64,000 nt of DNA, from assembly GCF_014193515.1 (NCBI RefSeq), contig NZ_BLXX01000006.1:221267-285266 (forward strand). Reading direction: 5' to 3'. Under the pieces are notes generated by a model, which did no database searches, had not been told where the DNA came from, and was given only the letters and a program-made list of their open reading frames with translations. The position numbers and the translations under genes are program-made. This document shows positions 27,139 through 35,287 of the stretch, piece after piece (position 1 is the stretch's first letter; every line of letters starts with the position of its first letter). Origin of the DNA: Geomonas silvestris (GTDB lineage: Bacteria > Desulfobacterota > Desulfuromonadia > Geobacterales > Geobacteraceae).

Positions 27139-29613
27139 TTACAGCTCTTCCACCGCCCGGCGCGAGCGCTCGACGATCTCGGCAGGCTCCTCGAACCTGA
27201 AGGAAAGGGGGGCGCCGAAGCGGACCGAAATGGTGCCGCGCCGGGGAAAGCCGGCCTCGGGGGGGAGCACCTGGTCACTCCCCCTGATCTTGATCGGCAC
27301 CACGGGAAGCCCCAACTCCTTCACCATGATCCCGAGTCCCAGCTGGAAGGGCTGCATCTCCCCGGTCCTGGTATGGGCCCCCTCCGGGAAGATCAGGATG
27401 TTGATCCCGGCGTCGGCGAGCCTCCCCATGAACCGGAAGGCGGCGCTGAACCCTTGCTGCTGGGGGAGCGGAAAGAGGTTGAAGAAAAGCGTGCCGTACT
27501 CGAAGGTGAAACGCCGCCAGATGCGGTCCAGTCCGTGGTAGTCGCCGAAGAAGAACTCGGCCCAGGCGGCGGTGGCGGTACTATAGCGAAGCTCGGGCGG
27601 AAGCGCAAACATAACCGAGGGTTGGTCAAAGTACCCCTGGTGGTTGGCGACGAAGAAGACCGGCCCCTTGACCTTGGAGAGGTTCTCGGTGCCCGTGACC
27701 TCGAGGCGGGCAAAGCTGCGGTAGAGGGGATAGTGGAACACGGTATCCCAGAAGCGGCGCACCGCGCGGGCTAAAGGGGCGTTGGTCCAGAACCGGTAGT
27801 GGCTCTTCTGCGAGAGCTTCTCTCGTTTTTCGATGATCCGGCGCACGTCGGAGACCCGGGAGGCGGGCCCGATCTGGGAATCGTCGATGTCAAGCCGGTA
27901 CTCCTGTTCCAGGAAGTTCACCAGTTCCAGGCGCCCGATCGAGGTGAGCCCCAGGTCGGCGACCACCAGCAAATCCTCGCGGATCTGCGCCACCGGCGTC
28001 CCGGTCACCTTGGCGAGGAGGTTCGTGAGGCTGTCGCGGGAACCCTTGGCATCCCCCTCCTCGGCTCCCTGCTTGATCGCCTCCTTCACGGCGAATTTCT
28101 TGATCTTGAGCGTGGTGGTCTTGGGGAACTCCGGCTCCTTCCAGAGGGTATACCCGGTGATCTGGTGCATACCGTCCAGGTTCTTGTTCGCCTGGGCGAT
28201 GATGGCATCGGGTGGACTGCCGGAGCTGTCCAGAAGCAGCACGGCGTGCACCTCCTCGCCGCCCCCCCGGTCCAGGCCGATCACGCAGGACTCCTTCACA
28301 CCCGGGACCTTGTTGAGTACCGCCTCCACCTCGTCCGGGTAGACGTTTACCCCGGCGCCGGTGACGATCAGCTCCTTCTCGCGCCCCTTGATGGTGAGCC
28401 AGCCGTCCGGGCCGATCTCCCCCAGGTCCCCGGTCTTGAACCAGCCGTCCTCGGTGAAGGCGGCGCGGGTCGCCTCCTCGTTGTGGTAGTAACCGGGAAA
28501 GACGTTGGCCCCCCGGGCCAGCACTTCCTTCTCCGCGATCTTCAGCTCCACCCCCGGCAAGGGGGGGCCGACGGATCCCGGCACCTGGCGCTCCATGCTG
28601 TTGACGCAGAGTACCGGAGCGGTCTCCGTCAGCCCGTACCCTTCAAGGACGGTAAAGCCCATGTCGAACCAGAAGCCGAACAGTTCCGGGGCAAGCGGCG
28701 CCCCGCCGGAGACGAAGACGGTGAAGTTGCGGCCGAAGGTGCGCTGCACCGGGAAGAAGAGAAGCTTCCGGGTCGGCATCGAGCAACCGGCGGCGAACCG
28801 GGAGAGCCTCGCGAAGACGCCGGCCAGGTGCTTCTCGGCGAGCTCCCGCTCGATGCTCGTTTTGAGCAGCTGCATGAGGCGCGGGACCGACATGATGACG
28901 TAGACGTCCTCTTCGGCCAGAGCCTCCATGATGGCCGAGGGCTTCAACGCTCCCAGGTAGATCACCGTGGCGCCGCGGTACAGCGGGGTGAAGAAGCCGC
29001 CCATCTGCTCGAACATGTGCGACAGCGGCAGGAGGGAGAGAAAGGAGAACTGGGGGGTGATGATGGGGACCTGGGTGTTGATCTGCTCGATGTTGGCGAC
29101 CAGGTTCCGGTGGGTGAGGATCACCCCTTTCGGGTTCCCCGTGGTACCCGAGGTGTAGATGAGCTGGGCGATGTCCTCGGGCTTCGGCTCGTTGATGCGG
29201 GCGCTGGCGGGAAGATCGGGCAGCAGAAAGGGGAGGTGTTCCAATAGTAGGGTGTTGCCCGTGCTGATCCGCTCGACCTTGAACCTACTCTGCAGTACGA
29301 GTTTCGCCTCGGTCAGGCGCCGGATGCTGTCCGCCCGCACCAGGTCGGACATGAAATCGACCGGCACCGCGATGGCCCCCCGCACCAGGATCCCCCAGTA
29401 GGCAACGCCCCACCAGGACGAGTTAGGCCCCCAAAGCACCACGCGGTCGCCCGGTTGGACCCCCTGCTGCTCGAGCAAGGTGGCCATCTTCAGGGCAAGC
29501 TCGTAGCAGTCACGATAGCTGGTCACGAACCTGCGGATGCCGGTGCGGTTGATAAAGGCCGTCTTGTCGCCAAGGCCGGGAAAGGTACGGAAAAGATCCA
29601 TCAGGGTCTGCAT
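27139..29613 (-). CDS. acyl-AMP ligase / carrier protein / PlsC acyltransferase fusion
   Basis: 824 residues in three modules. Residues 1 to about 500 form an AMP-binding ligase with the P-loop YTSGTTGNPKG (near 152) and GYGLTETAP. About 510-590 is a carrier domain with attachment motif DLGLTS (Ser near 557). About 620-824 is a PlsC-type glycerolipid acyltransferase with NHQGYFD (the H-X4-D motif near 656) and FPEG near 742. The likely job is to activate a free fatty acid, hold it on the built-in carrier and transfer it to a lysolipid or similar hydroxyl acceptor, as Aas does with external ACP. ATG 29613 has AAGGAG 9 nt upstream. Followed by the Spinster transporter. Confidence 0.88.
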   Translation of the reverse strand: MQTLMDLFRTFPGLGDKTAFINRTGIRRFVTSYRDCYELALKMATLLEQQGVQPGDRVVLWGPNSSWWGVAYWGILVRGAIAVPVDFMSDLVRADSIRRLTEAKLVLQSRFKVERISTGNTLLLEHLPFLLPDLPASARINEPKPEDIAQLIYTSGTTGNPKGVILTHRNLVANIEQINTQVPIITPQFSFLSLLPLSHMFEQMGGFFTPLYRGATVIYLGALKPSAIMEALAEEDVYVIMSVPRLMQLLKTSIERELAEKHLAGVFARLSRFAAGCSMPTRKLLFFPVQRTFGRNFTVFVSGGAPLAPELFGFWFDMGFTVLEGYGLTETAPVLCVNSMERQVPGSVGPPLPGVELKIAEKEVLARGANVFPGYYHNEEATRAAFTEDGWFKTGDLGEIGPDGWLTIKGREKELIVTGAGVNVYPDEVEAVLNKVPGVKESCVIGLDRGGGEEVHAVLLLDSSGSPPDAIIAQANKNLDGMHQITGYTLWKEPEFPKTTTLKIKKFAVKEAIKQGAEEGDAKGSRDSLTNLLAKVTGTPVAQIREDLLVVADLGLTSIGRLELVNFLEQEYRLDIDDSQIGPASRVSDVRRIIEKREKLSQKSHYRFWTNAPLARAVRRFWDTVFHYPLYRSFARLEVTGTENLSKVKGPVFFVANHQGYFDQPSVMFALPPELRYSTATAAWAEFFFGDYHGLDRIWRRFTFEYGTLFFNLFPLPQQQGFSAAFRFMGRLADAGINILIFPEGAHTRTGEMQPFQLGLGIMVKELGLPVVPIKIRGSDQVLPPEAGFPRRGTISVRFGAPLSFRFEEPAEIVERSRRAVEEL

Positions 29614-29972
29614 AACCTGTCACTCCTTGTACCGCCAGCGGCGGAGACCTCGCTGCTTTGCCGACGCGCCGCAGTTTTAAAAGTACCCGACGCTCATGGA
29701 AGACTCCCTCCAGCCGGCCCGCTGCAAAGAATAGCAGCAAAACTGACTTTAGCAGTTTTTATGATAAGCTCATGCCGTGACATTTGCACAACCTAATGTC
29801 CCTCTTTTCAACAACAGGTACTCTGCCGCCCCGTCACTGTGCCAGTCCCTGACGCTGACTCCCCGCTCATCCAGTATCGAAAAAACACTCTGGCTGTCCG
29901 ACCTCGGAACGGTCCATGGATCTGCTCACCAAGGATGAACCTGAAGTCGCTGAGAGCCTATGGAGACGATAC
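29614..29972. promoter_or_regulatory. divergent intergenic region
   Basis: About 360 bases between the ligase-fusion gene (-) and the DUF3943 gene (+). The middle (29735-29790) is AT-rich and is the likely promoter zone for both genes. No perfect -35/-10 pair or palindrome could be fixed. A frame from 29916 reads into the DUF3943 gene but has no ribosome site. Confidence 0.4.
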
Positions 29973-31646
29973 ATGCCCCTGACGCCTCGTTCTGAGATAC
30001 TTTTCTTGCTGGTAGTTGTGCTGGCAGCCAGCCTGGGTGCCGGGGGGAGGGCCCTGGCCGCGCCCTCCCCTGCTCCCGGGGTCGAGGCGGGCCGTCTCCT
30101 GGCCGGCGTTCCGGGGCCGGACCGGCTGGGAGAGGGACCCCCCTTAGCCCTGGCGGCACCGGTTCCGCCGCAGTCTCCGCAGCCCGCCGACGCCCCCCGC
30201 ACGACGCCCCCCGTCTACCAGTGGCGGGTGTTAGCCGCGCAAGACGACAACACGACACCGGGGCAGTCCGCTGCGCCCCGCGCGCCAGCCGGCTCGGCTG
30301 CCGGCACTGCCGGCCAGAGGGTCCTCGACTGGGATAGCGGCGCCGGGAAGAGCTACCTCATCCCGGGGATCGAGCTCCCCAGTTTCCTGGTGCTCCTCAA
30401 TCTCTACGACCGCACCTTCCTGGAAACCAAGACCCAGGAAGGAAGCAGCACCTACGACAGCAACCCCTCCACCATCTGGCAGCATCTCAGAAAGCAGAAC
30501 TGGACCTTCGACCGCGACCCGTTCAACGTAAACCAGATAGGCCACCCCTACCAGGGGGCCACCATGTACGCCATCGCCCGCTCCACGGGGCTCAACTTCT
30601 GGGAATCGCTGCTCTACAGCAACCTGGGGAGCTTCACCTGGGAGATGGCGGGGGAGACCAGCCGCCCCTCCATAAACGACCTGATCACCACCGGCAACTC
30701 CGGAAGCCTCCTGGGTGAGGCCCTCTTTCGCATGTCCCAGCTGGTGCTCAAAGAGGATGCACCCCGCCCCGATGCCTGGCACGAGGCCGGTGCGGCGCTC
30801 CTGTCGCCGCCGACCGGATTCAACCGCTGGGCCTATGGCGAGCGCTTCAAGCCGATCTTTACCAGCGACGACCCGGCGCTCTTTTGGCGGGCACGCCTGG
30901 GAGCGAGCATCAGCGGCTCCTCGCGCCAGGCGGCGGTGCTCGATTTTCAGATGTCCTATGGCCTTCCCGGCAAGCCGGGGTACAGCTACCGCCGCCCCCT
31001 AGATTACTTCGATTTCCAGATCGGCGGGCTGTCAGAGGCCAGGAACCCCATAAGCTACGTGCTGTTGCGCGGCCTGCTCGTCGGCCGGGACTACCATGTC
31101 GGCGAGAACTACCGCGGCATCTGGGGGCTCTACGGCGGGTACGATTACCTCTCGCCGACCAACTTCCGGGTATCGACCACGGCCCTCTCCCTGGGGACCA
31201 CCGGCCAGTACTGGCTGGCCCCGGGGATCGCCCTGCAGGGGAGCGTTCTGGGCGGCTTTGGCTTCGGCGCAGCGGGGAAGACCCCGGTCGATCTCGGCAA
31301 ACGCGACTACCACTACGGTGCGACACCCCAGGTACTTTTGGCCACGCGCCTGCTCTTTGGCAACAGGACGGCGCTGGAGCTGATCGGGCGAGGCTACTAC
31401 GTAAGCGGCACCGGTTCCGACGATTCCCAGGGATACGAGCAGATCGCCAGGATCAACGCCGGTTTTACCGTCCGGGTGTTCCGCCGCCACGGCATCGGGC
31501 TGCAGTTCGTCGAATCGCTGCGCTACGCCCACTACGGCTCCCTGCCGCGCAGCAAGCAGGCCGACGGGACCATAAGCCTCGTCTATACCTTCCTCGGCGA
31601 CTCCCACCTGGGTGCCGTGGAGTGGCGCGACCTGGGGAGCCGCTAA
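29973..31646 (+). CDS. DUF3943 outer-membrane-type protein
   Basis: 557 residues from ATG 29973, which has GGAG 7 nt upstream and opens directly into a signal peptide (EILFLLVVVLAASLGAGGRALA). A proline-rich, low-complexity linker (about 30-110) precedes the conserved part, with SYLIPGIELPSFLVLLNLYDR, the DPFNVNQIGHPYQGATMY segment that defines DUF3943, and LNFWESLLYSNLGSFTWE. The last 250 residues alternate polar and aromatic residues as in transmembrane beta-strands. It is probably an outer-membrane barrel of unknown function. Monocistronic: terminator at 31689. Confidence 0.85.
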   Translation: MPLTPRSEILFLLVVVLAASLGAGGRALAAPSPAPGVEAGRLLAGVPGPDRLGEGPPLALAAPVPPQSPQPADAPRTTPPVYQWRVLAAQDDNTTPGQSAAPRAPAGSAAGTAGQRVLDWDSGAGKSYLIPGIELPSFLVLLNLYDRTFLETKTQEGSSTYDSNPSTIWQHLRKQNWTFDRDPFNVNQIGHPYQGATMYAIARSTGLNFWESLLYSNLGSFTWEMAGETSRPSINDLITTGNSGSLLGEALFRMSQLVLKEDAPRPDAWHEAGAALLSPPTGFNRWAYGERFKPIFTSDDPALFWRARLGASISGSSRQAAVLDFQMSYGLPGKPGYSYRRPLDYFDFQIGGLSEARNPISYVLLRGLLVGRDYHVGENYRGIWGLYGGYDYLSPTNFRVSTTALSLGTTGQYWLAPGIALQGSVLGGFGFGAAGKTPVDLGKRDYHYGATPQVLLATRLLFGNRTALELIGRGYYVSGTGSDDSQGYEQIARINAGFTVRVFRRHGIGLQFVESLRYAHYGSLPRSKQADGTISLVYTFLGDSHLGAVEWRDLGSR

Positions 31647-31688
31647 GCCCGCGAGGCACTCACCCGGACAGCCGCCAGCCTGCAGGAG

Positions 31689-31726
31689 GGGCCCGGTTAT
31701 GAGCTTGCGCACCGGGGCCTTTTTTT
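31689..31726 (+). terminator. terminator after DUF3943 gene
   Basis: Stem GGCCCGGT/ACCGGGGCC with one bulge and a run of seven T, 42 nt past the stop. Confidence 0.75.
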
Positions 31727-31814
31727 GAGAGAATGTAACGGGCATCAGGCACCCATTGGCAACCTCGGAGTGAAAACTCCGGCCTTCCCGGCGCTGCCCA
31801 CGCGGAGGACAACC

Positions 31815-31988
31815 ATGAAACCTCTTACCGGCATCACGCTGTTACTGGCCCTCCTCACCCAGCTCACGGGCTGCATCATCTGGCCAGGGTACTACGAAGA
31901 CGAGGGATACCACCGAGGCTACCACGACCATGAGCATGGCCGCGGGGAATGGCGCGACCACGGCGATTGGCACGACCGCAGGTATTAA
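31815..31988 (+). CDS. 57-residue His/Asp-rich lipoprotein
   Basis: ATG 31815 has GGAGG 6 nt upstream. The peptide has a short signal sequence with lipobox LTGC (Cys20), then IIWPGYYEDEGYH and a tail in which His, Asp, Gly and Arg dominate (YHDHEHGRGEWRDHGDWHD). The many His/Asp/Glu residues could bind transition metals; this is composition-based inference. No family recognised. It lies between the DUF3943 and the 32313 genes, each with its own signals. Confidence 0.65.
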   Translation: MKPLTGITLLLALLTQLTGCIIWPGYYEDEGYHRGYHDHEHGRGEWRDHGDWHDRRY

Positions 31989-32221
31989 AACCTGATCTCT
32001 GCCGCCGGCTAGCCGCTCGTTCCCTGGGGGTGTCCCCGCCCCTCTTCGTGTACCCACCGTTTCTCCCCTCTCGAAGTTGTCGCCTGCACACCATCCCGAT
32101 CACCGTTCCGCTCTACCGCAGATACGGCAGACACGGCGCATTTCAGGCAACAGATTCCCTGACTGTCCTGTGACAGCTGCGCAGATTACGGCAGATTGCA
32201 CTGTTATCAGGGCCAGCAAGA
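31989..32221. other. gene-free stretch
   Basis: About 230 bases between the small lipoprotein and the promoter of the next gene. No credible coding frame, and no clear terminator for the lipoprotein. Confidence 0.4.
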
Positions 32222-32250
32222 TTGGCATTGCCCATGCTATGAGGTAAAAT
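32222..32250 (+). promoter_or_regulatory. sigma-70 promoter upstream of the Tyr/Arg-rich exported protein
   Basis: TTGGCA at 32222-32227, 17-bp spacer, TAAAAT at 32245-32250. Confidence 0.75.
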
Positions 32251-32251
32251 A

Positions 32252-32269
32252 CCAGCTAGCGCTAGCCGG
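32252..32269. promoter_or_regulatory. operator-like palindrome just after the -10 box
   Basis: 18-bp inverted repeat with core GCTAGCGCTAGC (8 of 9 pairs match), sitting at about the transcription start, a position typical of repressor sites. Confidence 0.5.
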
Positions 32270-32312
32270 TGAACGTGCGTCTCATACAGTGTGACCGGTT
32301 GAAGGAGGAATT

Positions 32313-32840
32313 ATGAAAAGAGTACTGACAGTCACTCTCGCATTACTCGTTCTCACCACCACCTGGGCCCAGGCGGCCGGCAATTTCTCGTTCAGTATCA
32401 ACGTAGGCGGCCCCCCGGTGGTGATCGAACAGCCGCCTGCATTCCTCTACCCGCCTGAACTCGGTTTCGGTGTCGCGGTAGGGGTTCCCTACGACATGTA
32501 CTACCTCGGCGGAGTCTACTACATCTACCGCGGCGGCGGTTGGTACCGCACCTCGCGCTACGGCGGCGACTGGATCCAGGTGCGCCACCGCGAGCTCCCC
32601 TATGAACTGCGTCGCTACAAGGTCGCCCGGATCCACGAGTACCGCGACCGCGAGTACCGGGTCTACGATCGGGACCGGGATCATTACCGCGGCAGGACCT
32701 TCCGCCCCGACCATGGCAGGGGCGAGGAGTACCGCGGCCAGGGGCGGCGCCCCGATATCGGTGAGCGCCGCGGACACGAAGGGCGCGGTGAAGGGCGTCC
32801 CGAGCGCGGTGGCGATCACAGAGACGAGCGCGGTCGGTAA
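32313..32840 (+). CDS. exported Tyr/Gly/Arg-rich protein
   Basis: 175 residues. Signal peptide 1-21 (ending WAQA). The mature N-terminal part has GGPPVVIEQPPAFLYPPELG and aromatic repeats (DMYYLGGVYYIYRGGGWYRTSRYGGDWIQV), resembling small YXW-type envelope proteins of Geobacteraceae. The last 70 residues are very rich in Arg, Gly, Asp and His and probably disordered. AAGGAGGA lies 5-6 nt before ATG 32313. Function unknown; promoter and palindrome upstream suggest controlled expression. A terminator follows, so it is monocistronic. Confidence 0.75.
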   Translation: MKRVLTVTLALLVLTTTWAQAAGNFSFSINVGGPPVVIEQPPAFLYPPELGFGVAVGVPYDMYYLGGVYYIYRGGGWYRTSRYGGDWIQVRHRELPYELRRYKVARIHEYRDREYRVYDRDRDHYRGRTFRPDHGRGEEYRGQGRRPDIGERRGHEGRGEGRPERGGDHRDERGR

Positions 32841-32847
32841 ACGACCC

Positions 32848-32886
32848 GAAAAAAGCGGCGGCCGGACAGATCCCGGCGCCGCTTTT
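32848..32886 (+). terminator. terminator after the 32313 gene
   Basis: GC-rich stem (AAGCGGCGGCCGG with CCGGCGCCGCTT) with A and T flanks, 8 nt past the stop. Confidence 0.8.
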
Positions 32887-32985
32887 TGCTTCGCTTAGCG
32901 TCCCTCTCCGGGCCGCCAGGAGCGTCAAAGGGGGCGCCTGCCGCTTTCCCGAGCCGCGAAAATCCCGATTAACATGTCAACAGCC

Positions 32986-33014
32986 TTGACCTTCTGGCCT
33001 TTGAGGGATTATAT
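32986..33014 (+). promoter_or_regulatory. sigma-70 promoter of cysteine synthase
   Basis: TTGACC at 32986-32991, 17-bp spacer and TTATAT at 33009-33014, 32 nt before the start codon. Confidence 0.7.
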
Positions 33015-33046
33015 GGTAGCTCCATTTTTCACATGACGAGGCGCAC

Positions 33047-33964
33047 ATGAAAGGTGAAAGCCTGTTGCAGGCCATCGGTTCCACGCCGCTCGTAGAGATC
33101 GGCACCCTCAGTAACAACCCGGCCGTGCGGATACTGGCCAAGCTTGAAGGGAACAACCCCGGCGGCTCGGTGAAAGACCGCCCGGCCCGCCAGATGATCC
33201 TGGCCGCCGAAGCAAGCGGTGAGCTGACCCCCGACAAGGTCATCCTGGAACCGACCTCGGGCAACACCGGGATCGCCCTGGCGATGATCGCAGCGGCGCG
33301 CGGCTACCGCATCAAGCTGGTCATGCCGGCCTGCGTCAGCGTCGAGCGCCGCAGCGTCCTGGAGGCCTATGGTGCCGAGATCGTCCTGTCGCCGGGGTGC
33401 GAGGCGACCGACGGGGCCATCCGCCTGGCCCACAAGATTCTCGCCCAGGACCCGGAGCGCTACTACATGCCGAACCAGTACTCCAACCCCAACAACGTCC
33501 TTTCGCACTACCTGACCACCGGCCCCGAGATCTGGGAGCAGACCGGGGGAACGGTGACGCACGTGGTGGCGGGGATCGGGACCAGCGGCACCGTGATAGG
33601 CCTTTCCCGCTTTTTCCGGGAGAAAAACCCCGAGGTGCGGGTGGTTGCGGTAGAACCGGTCTTGGGGCACAAGATCCAGGGGCTCAAGAACATGCAGGAA
33701 GCGATCGTTCCGGCCATCTACGATCCGGCTTCCTACCACCACAAACTGGTGGTCGAGGACGACGACGCCTTCGAGACCGCGCGGCTTTTGGCCAGCAAAC
33801 AGGGGATCTTCTGCGGCATGTCCGGCGGAGCCGCGGTATCCGGAGCGCTGCGCCTTTCGGGCGACCTCGCCTCGGGAACCGTGGTGGTCATCGTCCCGGA
33901 CCGCGGCGACCGCTACCTGAGCACCAATCTCTTCAAATCCATGTGCGCCGACTGTCCCCCCTAG
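33047..33964 (+). CDS. cysM: cysteine synthase (CysM/CysK family)
   Basis: PLP-dependent O-acetylserine sulfhydrylase, which makes L-cysteine from O-acetylserine and sulfide (or thiosulfate for CysM). 305 residues, the usual length. PLP lysine in GGSVKDRPA (about Lys43), the substrate loop EPTSGNTGIALA, and the phosphate-binding GIGTSGTVIG. The absence of a C-terminal extension and the NNPGGSVKDRPA form favour CysM over CysK, but the distinction is not firm. GAGG lies before ATG 33047. Followed after 72 nt by a cation exchanger gene, probably co-transcribed. Confidence 0.9.
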   Translation: MKGESLLQAIGSTPLVEIGTLSNNPAVRILAKLEGNNPGGSVKDRPARQMILAAEASGELTPDKVILEPTSGNTGIALAMIAAARGYRIKLVMPACVSVERRSVLEAYGAEIVLSPGCEATDGAIRLAHKILAQDPERYYMPNQYSNPNNVLSHYLTTGPEIWEQTGGTVTHVVAGIGTSGTVIGLSRFFREKNPEVRVVAVEPVLGHKIQGLKNMQEAIVPAIYDPASYHHKLVVEDDDAFETARLLASKQGIFCGMSGGAAVSGALRLSGDLASGTVVVIVPDRGDRYLSTNLFKSMCADCPP

Positions 33965-34036
33965 CAGCGCGGCAGGTTCCCCCTGCCCAAGCCTTGCCAC
34001 ACCGGTGGCCCCCGCACACCCCCTCTAGGAGCTTTA

Positions 34037-35041
34037 ATGGGCAACATCCTGATGCTTTTTCTGGCGCTCGCCATCATCCTCTTCGGCGCCACCGTCTTCA
34101 CCAACGGCCTTGAGTGGTTCGGCAAGAAGCTGAACCTCTCCGACGGCGCCGTGGGGAGTATCTTTGCCGCCATCGGTACCGCTCTCCCCGAGACGCTGGT
34201 CCCGATCATCGCCATCATGTTCGGCACCAAGGAGGCCGGCCACAGCATCGGGGTCGGCGCCATCATCGGGGCCCCCTTCATGCTGGGGACGCTTGCCCTG
34301 TTCATCAGCGGCGTCGCGGTGATCTTCAACCGCAAGCAGCGCGACGACTACCCCGTGATGCGCGTGGACCACGTGGTCATGCGCCGTGACATGGAGTATT
34401 TTCTCTCGCTCTACTCCCTGGCGATCCTCTGCACCTTCCTCACCCATCCGATCCTCAAGGTCTTCATCGCCATGACGCTCTTCATGTGCTACGGCGCCTA
34501 CGCGCTCAAGACCATCAAGGGGACGCAAAACCACGCGGTCGAAGAGGCAGATCTCGATCCCTGCTATTTCGCACCCAAATCCCACGACCCGCACTTCGCC
34601 CTGATCCTCTCCCAGGTGCTCAGTTCGCTGTTTCTCATCGTCTGGGGATCCTACATCTTCGTGGAAAAGGTGCAGGTGCTGTCGGCCGAGATGGGGATCT
34701 CGCCGTTCATCCTTTCCATGATCATCGCCCCCATCGCCACCGAGCTTCCCGAGAAGTTCAACAGCGTCATCTGGATCAACAAGGGGAAGGACACCCTGGC
34801 CATCGGCAACATAACCGGCGCCATGGTTTTCCAGAGTTCCGTCATCACCGCGATCGGGATCATGATGACCCCCTGGCAGCTGAACCACGCCGCGTTCGTC
34901 ACGGTGCTGCTCACCTTCGCCTCCATCGGCCTGGCTTACGCGCAGCTGCGCATCAAGCGTGCGCTGACGCCGGTCACCCTGCTGGCTGGCGGTCTCTTTT
35001 ACGCCCTGTTCCTGGTCCTCATCTATCTCGGGAAGCTGTGA
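34037..35041 (+). CDS. Ca2+/cation antiporter (CaCA) family protein
   Basis: 334 residues, about 10 membrane helices, with the two inverted alpha-repeats of the sodium/calcium exchanger family: AAIGTALPETLVPIIAI...GVGAIIG in the first half and IIAPIATELPEKFNSVIW...IGNITGAMVF in the second. The paired acidic residues in the PE and ELPE motifs are the ion-binding sites of the family. ATG 34037 has AGGAG 6 nt upstream. Ion specificity cannot be told from sequence. Downstream of cysM on the same strand; no functional link is apparent. Confidence 0.85.
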   Translation: MGNILMLFLALAIILFGATVFTNGLEWFGKKLNLSDGAVGSIFAAIGTALPETLVPIIAIMFGTKEAGHSIGVGAIIGAPFMLGTLALFISGVAVIFNRKQRDDYPVMRVDHVVMRRDMEYFLSLYSLAILCTFLTHPILKVFIAMTLFMCYGAYALKTIKGTQNHAVEEADLDPCYFAPKSHDPHFALILSQVLSSLFLIVWGSYIFVEKVQVLSAEMGISPFILSMIIAPIATELPEKFNSVIWINKGKDTLAIGNITGAMVFQSSVITAIGIMMTPWQLNHAAFVTVLLTFASIGLAYAQLRIKRALTPVTLLAGGLFYALFLVLIYLGKL

Positions 35042-35287
35042 CCGAGAAAGGCCGTTCCCCCTTGGCGCCGGTCCTGCCCCCGCAGTGACCGGCCGCCTCC
35101 TCTCCCCCTGAATCCCGCTGCTGTCCCCTCACCATCAGCTATCCGGTAACTACCCGGGCCCATTGCGGCATTTGCCGGCTGGTCCGGCTTTTCTCCCTTT
35201 AGTTTTCATAAGCGGTGCCGATACCACGTAGGTAAGTTTCCCGGCCGGTGGAGACGGCACGACCAAGCCCGCCGAGGTGCCAGGGAA

